64,000 bases of DNA from Bacillus sp. SA1-12 (GCF_000981385.1 NZ_LATZ01000119.1:310001-374000); one strand, 5' to 3'. Positions 1 through 8,561 are shown, numbered from the stretch's first letter. Numbers and translations are program-made. The notes: generated from the letters alone by a model not told the origin.

Positions 1-539
1 AAAAGATTGTCATCGATCCAGTCATGGTTTGTAAAGGGGAGGATGAAGTTCTTAATCCCGAAACAGCTGATGCATTACGAGAGGTGATCGTGCCGATAGC
101 AACCGTAGTGACTCCTAACCTATTTGAAGCAAGTCAATTAGCGCAAACTGGCCCAATCAAAACCATTGATGAAATGAAAGAAGCGGCAGTAAAAATTAAT
201 CAGCTTGGTGCTAAATATGTTGTGATCAAAGGCGGCAGTAAATTACAGTATGACAAAGCAGTTGATTTATTATTTGATGGCAAGGATTTTAAGCTGTATG
301 AAAATGAAAAAATTGATACGACCTATATTCATGGAGCAGGCTGTACATTTTCTGCTGCTATTACAGCTGAACTCGCAAAAGGGAAATCTGTTTTAGAAGC
401 CATTGACGTTGCAAAAGCTTTTATTACAGAAGCGATCCGCCACGGCTGGAAGTTAAATGAGTATGTAGGACCAACAATGCATGGTGCATACAGATTGTAC
501 GGTGCAGGACGCTTAGAATCTGAACAGCTAGTTAAATAA
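1..539 (+). CDS. pdxK: Pyridoxal/pyridoxine (ThiD-like) kinase, 3' part
   Basis: The reading frame is open from base 3, so the gene begins before the window and only about 179 C-terminal residues are seen. It resembles the ThiD/PfkB-type PdxK of Bacillus, which phosphorylates pyridoxine, pyridoxal and pyridoxamine (and, in relatives, hydroxymethylpyrimidine) using ATP. Visible family features are the IDPVMVCKGE stretch at the left edge, the conserved VVTPNLFEA motif, the YVVIKGG strand and the anion-hole/base motif IHGAGCTFSAAI, with the catalytic-type residues inside GAGC. A strong terminator follows 15 bases after the stop. PdxK versus a true ThiD cannot be settled from this fragment; the VMVCKGEDEVLNP text is what I associate with Bacillus PdxK. 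Confidence 0.85.
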   Translation, partial: KIVIDPVMVCKGEDEVLNPETADALREVIVPIATVVTPNLFEASQLAQTGPIKTIDEMKEAAVKINQLGAKYVVIKGGSKLQYDKAVDLLFDGKDFKLYENEKIDTTYIHGAGCTFSAAITAELAKGKSVLEAIDVAKAFITEAIRHGWKLNEYVGPTMHGAYRLYGAGRLESEQLVK

Positions 540-553
540 TCAAGAACAAAGAT

Positions 554-590
554 AAGGGTAACTCGAATCAACTCGAGTTACCCTTTTTTA
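554..590 (+). terminator. Intrinsic terminator of the kinase gene
   Basis: An 11-bp perfect stem (556-566 with 573-583, GGGTAACTCGA and its complement) with a 6-base loop is followed by a run of six T. Confidence 0.9.
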
Positions 591-757
591 TTTTTGTACG
601 AAATATACAAATCAGTGAATTGTAAACTTTCTTTCATCCCCTTCTGACAACATTGGTAAAAATGCCAATCATTCACTAATGTTTTGCACTTGTAAACCTG
701 TTAGCCTTGTACTTGGGCCTGTTTCTTTCAAAAAAAATAAAACAGGAGGTTTACAAC

Positions 758-1378
758 ATGAAAAAATTTCGTATCTTAACTCTTTCTCTGGCATTTTTAA
801 TTTCATATACTGTATATCCAACAAATTCTTCACACGCTGAAAAAATAGATTCTATTAAGACTGGTGACACGTTGCATTTAATGATGGAAAAACATGATAT
901 CGACATGAAGGAAACAGAAGTTGTGGACGTACGTTTCTTAGAAAATGAACAACCAATTGCAGAACCAAAGCTGCTTGTTGAAAAGAAAGAGCAAAAGAAA
1001 GAAGAAGAGGAAACTCTATCACTGACTAAAAAAGAAAAGAATTTACTTGCACGTCTTGTTCATGCAGAAGCAAAGGGTGAACCTTTTGCTGGAAAAGTGG
1101 CCGTTGCAACTGTTGTGCTGAATCGTGTTGAAAATGAACAGTTCCCGGATACTGTGAAAGAAGTCATTTATGAGAAGAATGCATTTGAACCTGTTCAAAA
1201 TGGTTCCATTAATGAACCTGCAAACAAAGAAGCACAAAAAGCAGTTCAAGAAGCGCTGGAGAATGAAGATAAAAACGATGAATTATTATACTTTTATAAT
1301 CCGGAAACAGCAACGAGTGATTGGATTTTAACTCGAGAAGTAGTAAAAACGATCGGTAATCATGCATTTGCTATTTAA
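758..1378 (+). CDS. Secreted cell-wall hydrolase, SleB/CwlJ family
   Basis: A 206-residue protein with an N-terminal signal peptide (MKKFRILTLSLAFLISYTV, cleavage likely near SSHA-EK), a charged linker rich in KEKK/EEE, and a C-terminal Hydrolase_2 domain (about residues 100-206). The domain shows LARLVHAEAKGEPFAGK with the family's catalytic-type glutamate, then VATVVLNRVEN and the NAFEPVQNG segment typical of spore-cortex lytic enzymes such as SleB, CwlJ and YkvT. I chose ATG 758 because AGGAGGT lies at 744-750; an upstream in-frame start at 707 has no such site. It probably cleaves peptidoglycan outside the membrane, either in germination or in vegetative wall turnover. Which of these cannot be told, because no peptidoglycan-binding domain or ypeB partner is adjacent. 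Confidence 0.85.
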   Translation: MKKFRILTLSLAFLISYTVYPTNSSHAEKIDSIKTGDTLHLMMEKHDIDMKETEVVDVRFLENEQPIAEPKLLVEKKEQKKEEEETLSLTKKEKNLLARLVHAEAKGEPFAGKVAVATVVLNRVENEQFPDTVKEVIYEKNAFEPVQNGSINEPANKEAQKAVQEALENEDKNDELLYFYNPETATSDWILTREVVKTIGNHAFAI

Positions 1379-1380
1379 TA

Positions 1381-1414
1381 AGTGCGTACAGCATATTTGC
1401 TGACGCACTTTTTT
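1381..1414 (+). terminator. Intrinsic terminator of the hydrolase gene
   Basis: Stem AGTGCGT (1381-1387) with ACGCACT (1403-1409), extended by an inner CAGCA/TGCTG stem, followed by TTTTTT. Confidence 0.85.
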
Positions 1415-1424
1415 AGTTATATAA

Positions 1425-1459
1425 AAAAAGCAAAAAAAATAACCTTCACAATGAAGGTT
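1425..1459 (-). terminator. Intrinsic terminator reading leftwards
   Basis: Read on the minus strand, AACCTTCA-TTG-TGAAGGTT (1441-1459) is followed by A then eight T and further T-rich sequence down to about 1425. A good terminator here implies a minus-strand transcript ending at this point, yet the only minus-strand reading frame just upstream is a 17-codon one. Confidence 0.7.
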
Positions 1460-1499
1460 TGCGTGTACGTTCCTGTTCGATTAATGTTCGATAAGCCAT
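1446..1499 (-). CDS. Possible 17-residue micro-ORF
   Basis: ATG at 1499 is preceded on the minus strand by AAAGGA with 7-base spacing and encodes MAYRTLIEQERTRKPSL, ending with a TGA inside the terminator hairpin. I do not recognise it. In its favour are the ribosome binding site and the tight link to a terminator; against it are its length and the lack of any homologue I can recall. It could equally be chance inside the end of a small non-coding RNA. Confidence 0.2.
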   Translation of the reverse strand: MAYRTLIEQERTRKPSL

Positions 1500-1502
1500 G
1501 TT

Positions 1503-1900
1503 TTGTTCCTTTGTACTCAAGCAGTTTTAACCTCGTACTCAGGTGGTAATCATCTATCTACAGAGCAAAAGCTCTGTCCTTCCATCCGTTTAGATTCCTT
1601 CAGGAAGATTCCCCTACCAATAATTTTGGGTTTCTCGCTCGTGGGGTTTACCGCGTTCCATCTTATTGGTTTCCCAATAAGCTTCGTCACTGTGGCACTT
1701 TCAGGGATACTCGGCCATATCTTAAAAGACTTAGGCGTTTTTTCCCGCCGTCAATTCAGCCAAAAAGCCAAATTGCCCTAACTTATTATTTCGTTAGGCA
1801 CGATCACTACAGGCATCTCAGCACTGTGCGAGCATGGACTTTCCTCTGCAGCAACGAATGCTGCAGCGATTACCTGAACATTAATTCAGTTAGCGTACAA
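1503..1900 (+). pseudogene. Decayed fragment of an ion-transporter-superfamily permease (ArsB/NhaD-like)
   Basis: The frame 1503-1781 has no ribosome binding site at its start but encodes a plausible membrane segment: LDSFRKIPLPIILGFSLVGF then FHLIGFPISFVTVALSG. This resembles the mid-protein helix pair of ArsB/NhaD-type permeases. After a stop at 1779-1781 a shifted frame gives LIISLGTITTGISALCEHGL, reminiscent of the following PWxxxxFSLGM helix. No start, no complete protein and at least one frame change: I read it as a remnant. The similarity is from memory of family patterns and is weak. The remainder of 1782-2132 holds nothing I recognise. Confidence 0.3.
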
Positions 1901-2132
1901 CATTAAGTATAGTAAAGTTTAAATGTTAGATCAAACGTAATTATTGGCAAAGAATTTAAAATTTGGATTCATTTATTTTCATTTTCGAGAAAGCTATGTT
2001 AAAGAGATAGAAAGAAGAAGCAACTATAGTTTATCTTAAGGTTTATAAAATAAATACAGAATATAAAATTCTCCTTTTTTCCTTTAAAATAAAATAGAAA
2101 GCATTTTAAAGATAAAGGGGATACTAACAATC

Positions 2133-2477
2133 ATGACGGAACAATTAAAAATGAAAACAGTGCTTGTAACTGGATATGCAAAAGCCCCACAAGGGAGTGC
2201 AATGTTTGAAATTTATAAAACTTCGGGAATTGTGTTGGAAATTGATTATGAAACAAATGTCATTGTCAATGCAGAGTTTACCTTTGTAACAAATCTTGCA
2301 CGGGATTTTTTGAGCAGATTAATTGTGGGCTATGATTTGTCAAAAGGATTGGAATCACTGATTCAAAGAATAGAGGCCCACTACTATACTCAATCAACAA
2401 ACTCTGTAATTGTAGCAGTAAAAGCCGCGTATAAACGATACATGGAAAAAAAGAAAAAAATTGAAGAGATTTCTTGA
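2133..2477 (+). CDS. DUF3870-family protein
   Basis: A 114-residue soluble protein matching the DUF3870 pattern: VLVTGYAKAPQGSAMFEIYK at the N-terminus, an acidic VLEIDYETNVIVNAEFTF strand pair, GYDLSKGLESLI and the C-terminal YTQSTNSVIVAVKAAYKRY, then a lysine-rich tail. No catalytic function is known to me for this family. AAAGGGG precedes ATG 2133. It lies upstream of a CoA-transferase operon but is separated from it by a nested hairpin, so it is probably transcribed alone. The start is well supported because the first ten residues fit the family. Confidence 0.75.
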   Translation: MTEQLKMKTVLVTGYAKAPQGSAMFEIYKTSGIVLEIDYETNVIVNAEFTFVTNLARDFLSRLIVGYDLSKGLESLIQRIEAHYYTQSTNSVIVAVKAAYKRYMEKKKKIEEIS

Positions 2478-2592
2478 AACAGCTAGATGCATTTGTTAGG
2501 ATAAAAATAGACGTAATTGAAAACGTTAACAAACTTACGGACGGATAGTGTCTTCTTAATGATGAAATACACCCATTTCATACGAATTAAGA

Positions 2593-2670
2593 AAGCCCAG
2601 CTTATCCATTGGAAGTAAGGAAATTTTTTTGTATTTCCTTTTTCTTATGGCCAAGACTGGGCTTTTTTGT
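2593..2670 (+). terminator. Nested double hairpin, terminator or attenuator
   Basis: Outer arms AAGCCCAG (2593-2600) and CTGGGCTT (2657-2664) are followed by TTTTTT; a short TTGG/CCAA pair (2609-2612, 2651-2654) continues the stem, and an inner hairpin AAGGAAAT/ATTTCCTT (2617-2624, 2633-2640) carries its own T-rich tail. It ends 86 bases before the start of the CoA-transferase gene, so it may stop readthrough or attenuate that operon. Confidence 0.6.
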
Positions 2671-2756
2671 ATACTCCTAAAAGTCCAGCGAAGAGTGAAA
2701 ATGTGCTAATGAAAAGGAATCGCAGTCATTCACAAGACGTAAAGGAGGAAAATAGA

Positions 2757-3440
2757 GTGGGAAAAACGAGATCAGTTGAAGAAGCGATCTTTCCAATCAC
2801 ATCAGGATCGACAATTATGGTAGGCGGCTTTGGACTTGTGGGAGCACCTTTAACCTTAATTGAGGCGCTCACAATCCATAACGCTGATATGCTAACAATT
2901 ATTAGCAATAATTTAGGTGAGGAAGGTAAGGGGCTTGGAGAGCTACTTAGACAAGGAAAGATAAAAAAAGCAATCGGCTCCTACTTTACAAGTAATCGGG
3001 AGGTGGCTGAAATGTATCATGCAGGAAAAATCGAAGTTCAGCTTTTACCTCAAGGTACTTTTTCCGAGTCAATTAGGGCGGGAGGAGCTGGAATCGGCGG
3101 TTATTACACACCAACTTCGGTTTCAACCGAACTTGCCATTGGGAAAGAGATTAGAGAAATTGATGGGAATTTATTCTGCTTTGAGCCTGCTTTAAAAGCA
3201 GATATTGCTCTAATTAAAGCACATAAAGCAGATGAATTAGGAAACCTGACTTACTATAAAACAGCAAGAAATTTTAACCCGGTGATGGCAACAGCAGCCA
3301 ATTATGTGATCGCTGAAGTCGACGAAATCGTTGAGGTAGGCATGCTTAATCCTGAGGAAGTCGTGACACCGCATCTTTATGTTGATGCCCTGGTCTATAG
3401 TCAAAAAATCTTAACAAAAGAAGGGGTAATCACCATATGA
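2757..3440 (+). CDS. atoD: 3-oxoacid/acetate CoA-transferase, subunit A
   Basis: A 227-residue family-I CoA-transferase alpha subunit. It pairs with the next gene to move CoA between acyl donors such as acetyl- or succinyl-CoA and a 3-keto acid. Visible are the glycine-rich IMVGGFGLVGAPLTLIEAL near the N-terminus, ISNNLGEEGKGLG, LLPQGTFSESIRAGGAGIGGYYTPT, and the late DIALIKAHKADELGNL segment. GTG 2757 was chosen because AAAGGAGG sits at 2741-2748; a 30-residue upstream extension has no site and does not fit the family length of about 220. Its stop overlaps the start of subunit B by four bases. The preferred acid is not determined by sequence; AtoD and ScoA are both possible. Confidence 0.85.
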   Translation: MGKTRSVEEAIFPITSGSTIMVGGFGLVGAPLTLIEALTIHNADMLTIISNNLGEEGKGLGELLRQGKIKKAIGSYFTSNREVAEMYHAGKIEVQLLPQGTFSESIRAGGAGIGGYYTPTSVSTELAIGKEIREIDGNLFCFEPALKADIALIKAHKADELGNLTYYKTARNFNPVMATAANYVIAEVDEIVEVGMLNPEEVVTPHLYVDALVYSQKILTKEGVITI

Positions 3441-4087
3441 CTACAATTTTAAAACCAAAAGAAAACATTGCTATGCGTGCAGCAAAAGAATTACAAGAGG
3501 GAAATATCGTGAACCTTGGAATTGGTATCCCGACACTTGTCAGCAAGTATATTGATTCACCTTCGATTCATTTACACACAGAAAATGGTTTATTAGGTGT
3601 AGATGATTTAAAGCAAGATATCGATCCATTGCTGGTTAATGCAGGTAAACTTCCTGTAGGTGAAGCGAGCGGGGCGTCATATTTTGATAGTGCGGATTCA
3701 TTTGCGATGATCCGTGGCGGTCATATTGATGTTGCGATTTTAGGTGCGCTTCAAGTAGATGAAACGGGATTAATTGCAAACTGGGCAATACCGGGTGAAA
3801 CGATAATGGGTGTCGGTGGGGCAATGGATTTAATGAGTGGAGCCAAGAAAATCATCGTGACGACCAACCATACAAATAAAAAGGGAGAACCAAAGTTAGT
3901 TAAAACATGCACATACCCAATCACTTCTATTCGGAAAGTAGATATGATCATCACAGAATTAGCTGTTTTTGCATTGCAAGAAAACAAGTTAACACTGATT
4001 GAATTAATGCCAGGTGCTACTCTTGATGAGGTAAAAAGAAAAACAGAAAGTGAATTTTCCATTGCTGAAACTGTAAAGGGGGGATAA
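3437..4087 (+). CDS. atoA: 3-oxoacid/acetate CoA-transferase, subunit B
   Basis: A 216-residue beta subunit starting at ATG 3437 inside the ATGA overlap with subunit A, a sign of translational coupling. The catalytic glutamate that carries the CoA thioester should be E49 in HTENGLLG. Other family marks are NLGIGIPTLV, the GGHIDVAILGALQVDETG segment and the C-terminal LIELMPGATLDEVKRKT. With the downstream thiolase it would convert a 3-keto acid to its CoA ester and split it to acetyl-CoA plus a shorter acyl-CoA, so the operon is a short keto-acid degradation unit. It could instead run with butyrate or related acids. Confidence 0.88.
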   Translation: MTTILKPKENIAMRAAKELQEGNIVNLGIGIPTLVSKYIDSPSIHLHTENGLLGVDDLKQDIDPLLVNAGKLPVGEASGASYFDSADSFAMIRGGHIDVAILGALQVDETGLIANWAIPGETIMGVGGAMDLMSGAKKIIVTTNHTNKKGEPKLVKTCTYPITSIRKVDMIITELAVFALQENKLTLIELMPGATLDEVKRKTESEFSIAETVKGG

Positions 4088-4090
4088 AAC

Positions 4091-5287
4091 ATGGAAAATG
4101 AGGTTTTTGTAATAAGTGCTCATAGAACACCGATTGGAAAAATAGGAGGAGCTTTTGCTAATATCCAGCCTGATGGGCTGTTGCTTCCATTATATGATGA
4201 TATTCGTTCAAAGCAGTTGATTCCGTTGGAGACCATCAATGAGGTGATCATCGGACAGGCTAAGCAAACACAAGACCAATCAAATATTGCGCGTTACTCC
4301 CTGCTTTCAGCCAGGTTTCCTGAATCAATACCAGGATACACTGTTAATCGCCAATGCGGTTCAGGAATGCAAGCTATCCAAAATGCATACATGGGAATAA
4401 AAGCAGGATTGGCTGACGTGGTGATTGCCGGCGGGGTAGAAAGCATGAGCACCGCCCCTTATTATCTGAGAAGTGCTCGATTTGGTTATCGCTCAGGGAA
4501 CGCTGAGTTATTAGATCCTAATAAAGAAAGCCAGCCTGGTTCACAGCCATCTGACATATACGGTAGGTTGACAATGGGTCTAACTGCTGAGAACCTTGTG
4601 CAGGATTATGACATAAGTCGGAAGGAACAGGATGTTTTCGCATTGAATAGTCAACAAAAGGCAGCAAATGCTATTCAAAATGATCTCTTTAAGAATGAGA
4701 TCATTCCTGTCAATGTGCCGCAAAGAAAAGGAGTACCAAAACCAATTTCGCAGGATGAACATCCAAGAGAAACCAATCTTGACATGCTTGCTTCACTTAA
4801 ACCCGTCTTTCTTGAAGGGGGAACCGTAACAGCAGGTAATTCATCGGGATTGAATGATGGCGCTTCCATGCTCTTGCTTGTGTCGAAGCAGGTTCTCAAA
4901 CAGTACAACTTATCACCGCTAGCCAAAATCATCGGTATCGGAGTGAGCGGGGTAGCACCAGATCGAATGGGCATCGGTCCAGTTCAGGCATCTAGATATG
5001 CCTTGCAATCAGCTTCTTTAACGTTGGACGACATCGATTTAATCGAATTAAATGAAGCATTTGCTGCACAGTCACTTGCTGTCATAAAAGAACTACAGTG
5101 TCCTTTAGAAAAGGTAAATGTCAATGGGGGTGCAATCGCATTAGGTCACCCGATCGGAAACAGCGGCTCTAGAATCTGTGTTTCGCTGATCCATGCACTT
5201 CGTTACCGGAAGAAAAAATATGGTTTAGCAACTCTTTGTACTGCTGGAGGACAAGGGATTGCAACTGTAATTGAAAATTGTATGTAG
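4091..5287 (+). CDS. Acetyl-CoA C-acetyltransferase (thiolase)
   Basis: A 398-residue thiolase starting three bases after the CoA-transferase beta stop. It cleaves (or forms) 3-ketoacyl-CoA. The nucleophile is C89 in NRQCGSGMQAIQ; the catalytic histidine is in NGGAIALGHPIGNSG and the second cysteine in TLCTAGGQG near the C-terminus. The length is that of degradative and biosynthetic thiolases. Its position right after CoA-transferase genes favours degradation of acetoacetate-like acids. The gene name atoB would be a guess, so none is given. A 47-base spacer containing AAGGGGG leads to the transporter gene. Confidence 0.9.
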   Translation: MENEVFVISAHRTPIGKIGGAFANIQPDGLLLPLYDDIRSKQLIPLETINEVIIGQAKQTQDQSNIARYSLLSARFPESIPGYTVNRQCGSGMQAIQNAYMGIKAGLADVVIAGGVESMSTAPYYLRSARFGYRSGNAELLDPNKESQPGSQPSDIYGRLTMGLTAENLVQDYDISRKEQDVFALNSQQKAANAIQNDLFKNEIIPVNVPQRKGVPKPISQDEHPRETNLDMLASLKPVFLEGGTVTAGNSSGLNDGASMLLLVSKQVLKQYNLSPLAKIIGIGVSGVAPDRMGIGPVQASRYALQSASLTLDDIDLIELNEAFAAQSLAVIKELQCPLEKVNVNGGAIALGHPIGNSGSRICVSLIHALRYRKKKYGLATLCTAGGQGIATVIENCM

Positions 5288-5334
5288 GAAAATGGAGTGA
5301 GACAGCCAATAACTTAAAATAAGGGGGTAAAAAA

Positions 5335-6627
5335 ATGAAAAACGAAATAGAAGTAAATAATGGGAGACAACCAGGACAAACATATACACCGCCAAGAACC
5401 ATAAAAGAGAAATTGTCCAATGTTGGACCGGGCCTTGCTGTAGCTGCCACAGGAGTTGGAACTGCGGATATGATTACCGCCATTGTCTTAGGGACATCTT
5501 TTGGAATGACCTTTGTATGGGCGATTATCGTTGGTTCAGTCTTAAAATACTTTTTAAATGAAGGCGTAGGTCGCTGGTATTTGGCAACAGGGAAGACGAT
5601 ATTAGAAGGATGGCGCTCACTAGGGAACTGGGCAACAGGTTATTTTAGCACTTATTCTGTTATATGGGGATTTGTTTATGGAGCTGCAGCCGCTTCTACC
5701 TGCGGGATGGCGATGGAAGCGATGTTTCCGATTATGCCAATTTGGGGCTGGTCGATTGTTCATTCTGTTGTTGGCTTCCTCCTCGTCTTTACTGGAAGGT
5801 ATCTTCTTTTTGAAAAAATAATGACAGCTTTAATTGCGATTATGTTTATTACAATCATTGGAACGGCTCTATTATTTTTACCCAGCCTAGGAGAATTTGC
5901 AGGCGGTTTTGTTCCAAGGGTTCCAGAAGGATCGTTTATGATGGCACTCGGATTAATTGGCGGTGTCGGCGGGACGATTACAATGGCTTCATACGGATAC
6001 TGGCTGAAAGAAAAGAAATGGCAAGGAAGCAGCTGGATTTCAACAATGAGAACAGATTCCAAGGTGGCTTATACCGTTACTGCGATTTTTACGATGGCTT
6101 CCTTAATTATCGGAGCCCAGTTTTTATTTGGAACAGGCGTTACAATCAGCGGCGATCAAGGCTTAGTCACTCTGGCGCAAATGCTTGGTGATGAATTTGG
6201 TGCACCGCTTCGCTGGTTATTCTTACTTGCTTTTTGGTCTGCAGCATTTAGTTCCTTATTAGGTGTATGGAATGGAGTCCCATATCTTTTTGCTGATTTT
6301 ATAAGAATTTTAAAGGCACGTAAAAATAAAGCCTATGAAACAAAATCTGTTGAAGAAACAGATCCAGCCTATCGCTTTTACTTAGCATGGCTTTCCTTTC
6401 CTCCATTGATTCTATTATTCTTTGGAAAACCGGTACAATTAATTATTATTTATGGTGCACTAGGAGCCTTATTCATGCCTTTTTTAGCAATATCATTAGT
6501 CATTTTACTTAATTCCAAAAAAGTAGCGGCTGAATACCGAAATAAATGGGTAGCAAACAGTGTGTTAATTGGCTGTGTCATAATGTTTGTTTTTTTAGCC
6601 ATCACACAGCTTATGGAAACATTTTAA
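5335..6627 (+). CDS. Nramp-fold transporter lacking canonical metal ligands
   Basis: A 430-residue membrane protein with about eleven helices that follows the Nramp/MntH pattern (NVGPGLAVAATGVGTADMI in helix 1). The canonical helix-1 metal motif DPGN is replaced by GTAD, and the helix-6 MPH motif is not present: the corresponding stretch reads LIGGVGGTITMASYGYW. In studied Nramp proteins these residues bind Mn or Fe, so manganese transport by this protein is doubtful. It is the last gene of the keto-acid operon (AAGGGGG at 5324-5330) and could instead import the operon's substrate; that is inference. A cytoplasmic loop KARKNKAYETKSVEETD separates the last helices. A terminator follows. Confidence 0.8.
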   Translation: MKNEIEVNNGRQPGQTYTPPRTIKEKLSNVGPGLAVAATGVGTADMITAIVLGTSFGMTFVWAIIVGSVLKYFLNEGVGRWYLATGKTILEGWRSLGNWATGYFSTYSVIWGFVYGAAAASTCGMAMEAMFPIMPIWGWSIVHSVVGFLLVFTGRYLLFEKIMTALIAIMFITIIGTALLFLPSLGEFAGGFVPRVPEGSFMMALGLIGGVGGTITMASYGYWLKEKKWQGSSWISTMRTDSKVAYTVTAIFTMASLIIGAQFLFGTGVTISGDQGLVTLAQMLGDEFGAPLRWLFLLAFWSAAFSSLLGVWNGVPYLFADFIRILKARKNKAYETKSVEETDPAYRFYLAWLSFPPLILLFFGKPVQLIIIYGALGALFMPFLAISLVILLNSKKVAAEYRNKWVANSVLIGCVIMFVFLAITQLMETF

Positions 6628-6640
6628 TTGTTGTGATGGT

Positions 6641-6670
6641 AGTCGCAGTAAATAGCTGCGGCTTTTTTCT
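6641..6670 (+). terminator. Intrinsic terminator ending the keto-acid operon
   Basis: Stem AGTCGCAG (6641-6648) with CTGCGGCT (6656-6663, one G-T pair), followed by a run of T. Confidence 0.85.
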
Positions 6671-6741
6671 ATTTTAAAAAAGGATATGAAAATCAAAAAT
6701 CGAATAAGTTATGATCACATGAGGAGAGGAGTAGAACATCA

Positions 6742-7209
6742 ATGATTGTAATTAGCTCTTGTTTAGCTGGTTTAAAAGTAAGGTACAATGGTACTCACTC
6801 TTTAGAACAAGAGATTTCAAAGTTAATAAACGAAAACAAAGCCATATCGGTTTGCCCTGAATTGTTAGGAGGCTTTACAACTCCCAGAGAACCGGCAGAA
6901 ATCGTCGGTGGTAACGGGGAAGATGTTTTGGATGGGAAAGCAAAAGTGTTTGAGAAATCTGGCAGGGATGTGACCGAGCAATACTTAAAGGGTGCTTATG
7001 ATACCTTAAATAAAGTAAAGGAAGTACAAGCATCTATCGTAGTGCTCAAGGAGGATAGTCCATCATGCGGCAGTTCAAAGATTTACAGTGGTCGATTTAA
7101 AGGGGAGAAAATTCCCGGAATGGGCGTGACTTCTGCTTTATTAAAAAGGAATGGAGTACAAGTAATTTCAGAAAAACAATATATCAAAGGCTTAAGCGAA
7201 GATAAGTAA
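6742..7209 (+). CDS. DUF523 cysteine-rich protein
   Basis: A 155-residue DUF523 (YbbK-type) protein. Visible conserved points are ISSCLAGLKVRYNG at the N-terminus, VCPELLGGFTTPREPAEI, and VVLKEDSPSCGSSKIYSGRF, with three cysteines at the places this family keeps them. These could form a metal or cluster site; no function is established that I know of. GAGGAGAGGAG lies upstream of ATG 6742. It stands between two terminated units and appears to be a single-gene transcript. Confidence 0.85.
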   Translation: MIVISSCLAGLKVRYNGTHSLEQEISKLINENKAISVCPELLGGFTTPREPAEIVGGNGEDVLDGKAKVFEKSGRDVTEQYLKGAYDTLNKVKEVQASIVVLKEDSPSCGSSKIYSGRFKGEKIPGMGVTSALLKRNGVQVISEKQYIKGLSEDK

Positions 7210-7319
7210 TATAAAAAAATCATAATAAATCATTCCATTTAAAAAATGTTAAAAAATGTTTTAATTAGAAGAGTTGGACATATCTTTTTTATAAGACATT
7301 TAAAAGGAGTGGATGACAG

Positions 7320-8561
7320 ATGAAAAGCAAAGCATTAATTGTCCCACGACTATCAGCCATGATGTTTTTAGAGTTTTTTATATGGAGTGCTTGGTATGCA
7401 ACTGCAGGTTTAGTCCTCAGTAACTACGGTTTGTCTTCAATTATCGGTATTTCCTATTCAGTGGCCGCTATCGCCTCGATCGTTGCACCTTTCTTTCTTG
7501 GAATGGTGGTTGACCGCTTTTTTCCATCAGAAAAAGTTCTCGCCATTCTGCATCTAATAGGAGCAGTACTTTTATGGATGGTACCAGGATTAATCGAATC
7601 AGGAAATGAGACCGTTTTATTATGGATTCTTTTTATTTATAACGTTTGTTATATGCCGACAATTGCCCTAACAAACAATGTAGCCTTTCAAAATTTAGAG
7701 TCAGGTTCTAAAAATTTCCCATATATAAGGGTATTCGGAACGGTTGGATGGATTGTTGCCGGAATCTTAATCGGACAACTAGGTTACTCAGATAACATTA
7801 TTATTTTTCAAATCGCTGCTGCAGTTTCACTATTGCTAGGGTTATACAGCTTTACATTACCGCACACACCTGCACCGGCAAAAGGAAAACCCTTGTCCGT
7901 TCGCGACTTGCTGTTTCTTGATGCATTAGCGATGTTAAAAGATAAAAATTATTTGATCTTTATTGTTTGCTCCATGTTAATTTGCATACCGCTTGCTGTT
8001 TATTATTCGTTCGCATCCCCATTCCTTGGTGCTGTTGGGTTTGATAATGTAGGAAGTGTTATGACGATCGGGCAAATGTCCGAGACCTTATTTATGCTGT
8101 TAATTCCATTCTTCTTTAAACGGTTTGGTGTTAAATATATGTTATTGGTGGGGATGATTGCCTGGACGTTGCGTTATGTCTTCTTCGGTTTCGGTGCACC
8201 AGAAGAAATCGCCATTTTTATGTATATTGGGATTGCCTTACATGGCATTTGCTATGACTTCTTTTTTGTAACAGGCTTTATATATGCGGAAGAAAAGGCA
8301 GATGAAAAAGTAAAAGCACAAGCACAAAGCTTAATTGTATTAGTTACTTATGGAGTCGGTATGTTCATTGGTTCACTTATTGCGGGTGAGCTCTTCAATT
8401 CAACAGTAACGGCCCAAGGTAGTGAAGCTTTACAACAATGGAAAAACTTCTGGTTATATCCTGCAGGTTTTGCAGCGATCGTCGCCATATTTTTCTTCGT
8501 TTTATTTAAAGAGAAATCCGAAAGTCCTGACACGCTTGTAAGAAAAAAGAAGGAAGTCTGA
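7320..8561 (+). CDS. Nucleoside:H+ symporter-type MFS permease
   Basis: A 413-residue twelve-helix permease of the Nuc_H_symport group (NupG/XapB-like). The N-terminus RLSAMMFLEFFIWSAWYATAG is characteristic of the group, as is VDRFFPSEKVLAILHLIGA and the region YIRVFGTVGWIVAG. It probably imports nucleosides with protons. AAAGGAGTGGATGACAG gives a good site for ATG 7320. It is a single-gene unit with its own terminator. The purine theme (this permease, the ZTP switch and the urate cluster) is suggestive, but it is not linked by operon structure. Confidence 0.82.
   Translation: MKSKALIVPRLSAMMFLEFFIWSAWYATAGLVLSNYGLSSIIGISYSVAAIASIVAPFFLGMVVDRFFPSEKVLAILHLIGAVLLWMVPGLIESGNETVLLWILFIYNVCYMPTIALTNNVAFQNLESGSKNFPYIRVFGTVGWIVAGILIGQLGYSDNIIIFQIAAAVSLLLGLYSFTLPHTPAPAKGKPLSVRDLLFLDALAMLKDKNYLIFIVCSMLICIPLAVYYSFASPFLGAVGFDNVGSVMTIGQMSETLFMLLIPFFFKRFGVKYMLLVGMIAWTLRYVFFGFGAPEEIAIFMYIGIALHGICYDFFFVTGFIYAEEKADEKVKAQAQSLIVLVTYGVGMFIGSLIAGELFNSTVTAQGSEALQQWKNFWLYPAGFAAIVAIFFFVLFKEKSESPDTLVRKKKEV

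Noticed and set aside
5169..5483. 104-codon minus-strand frame overlapping the thiolase and transporter genes
   Set aside because: It is the complement of two well-supported genes and has no start signal or recognisable domain.
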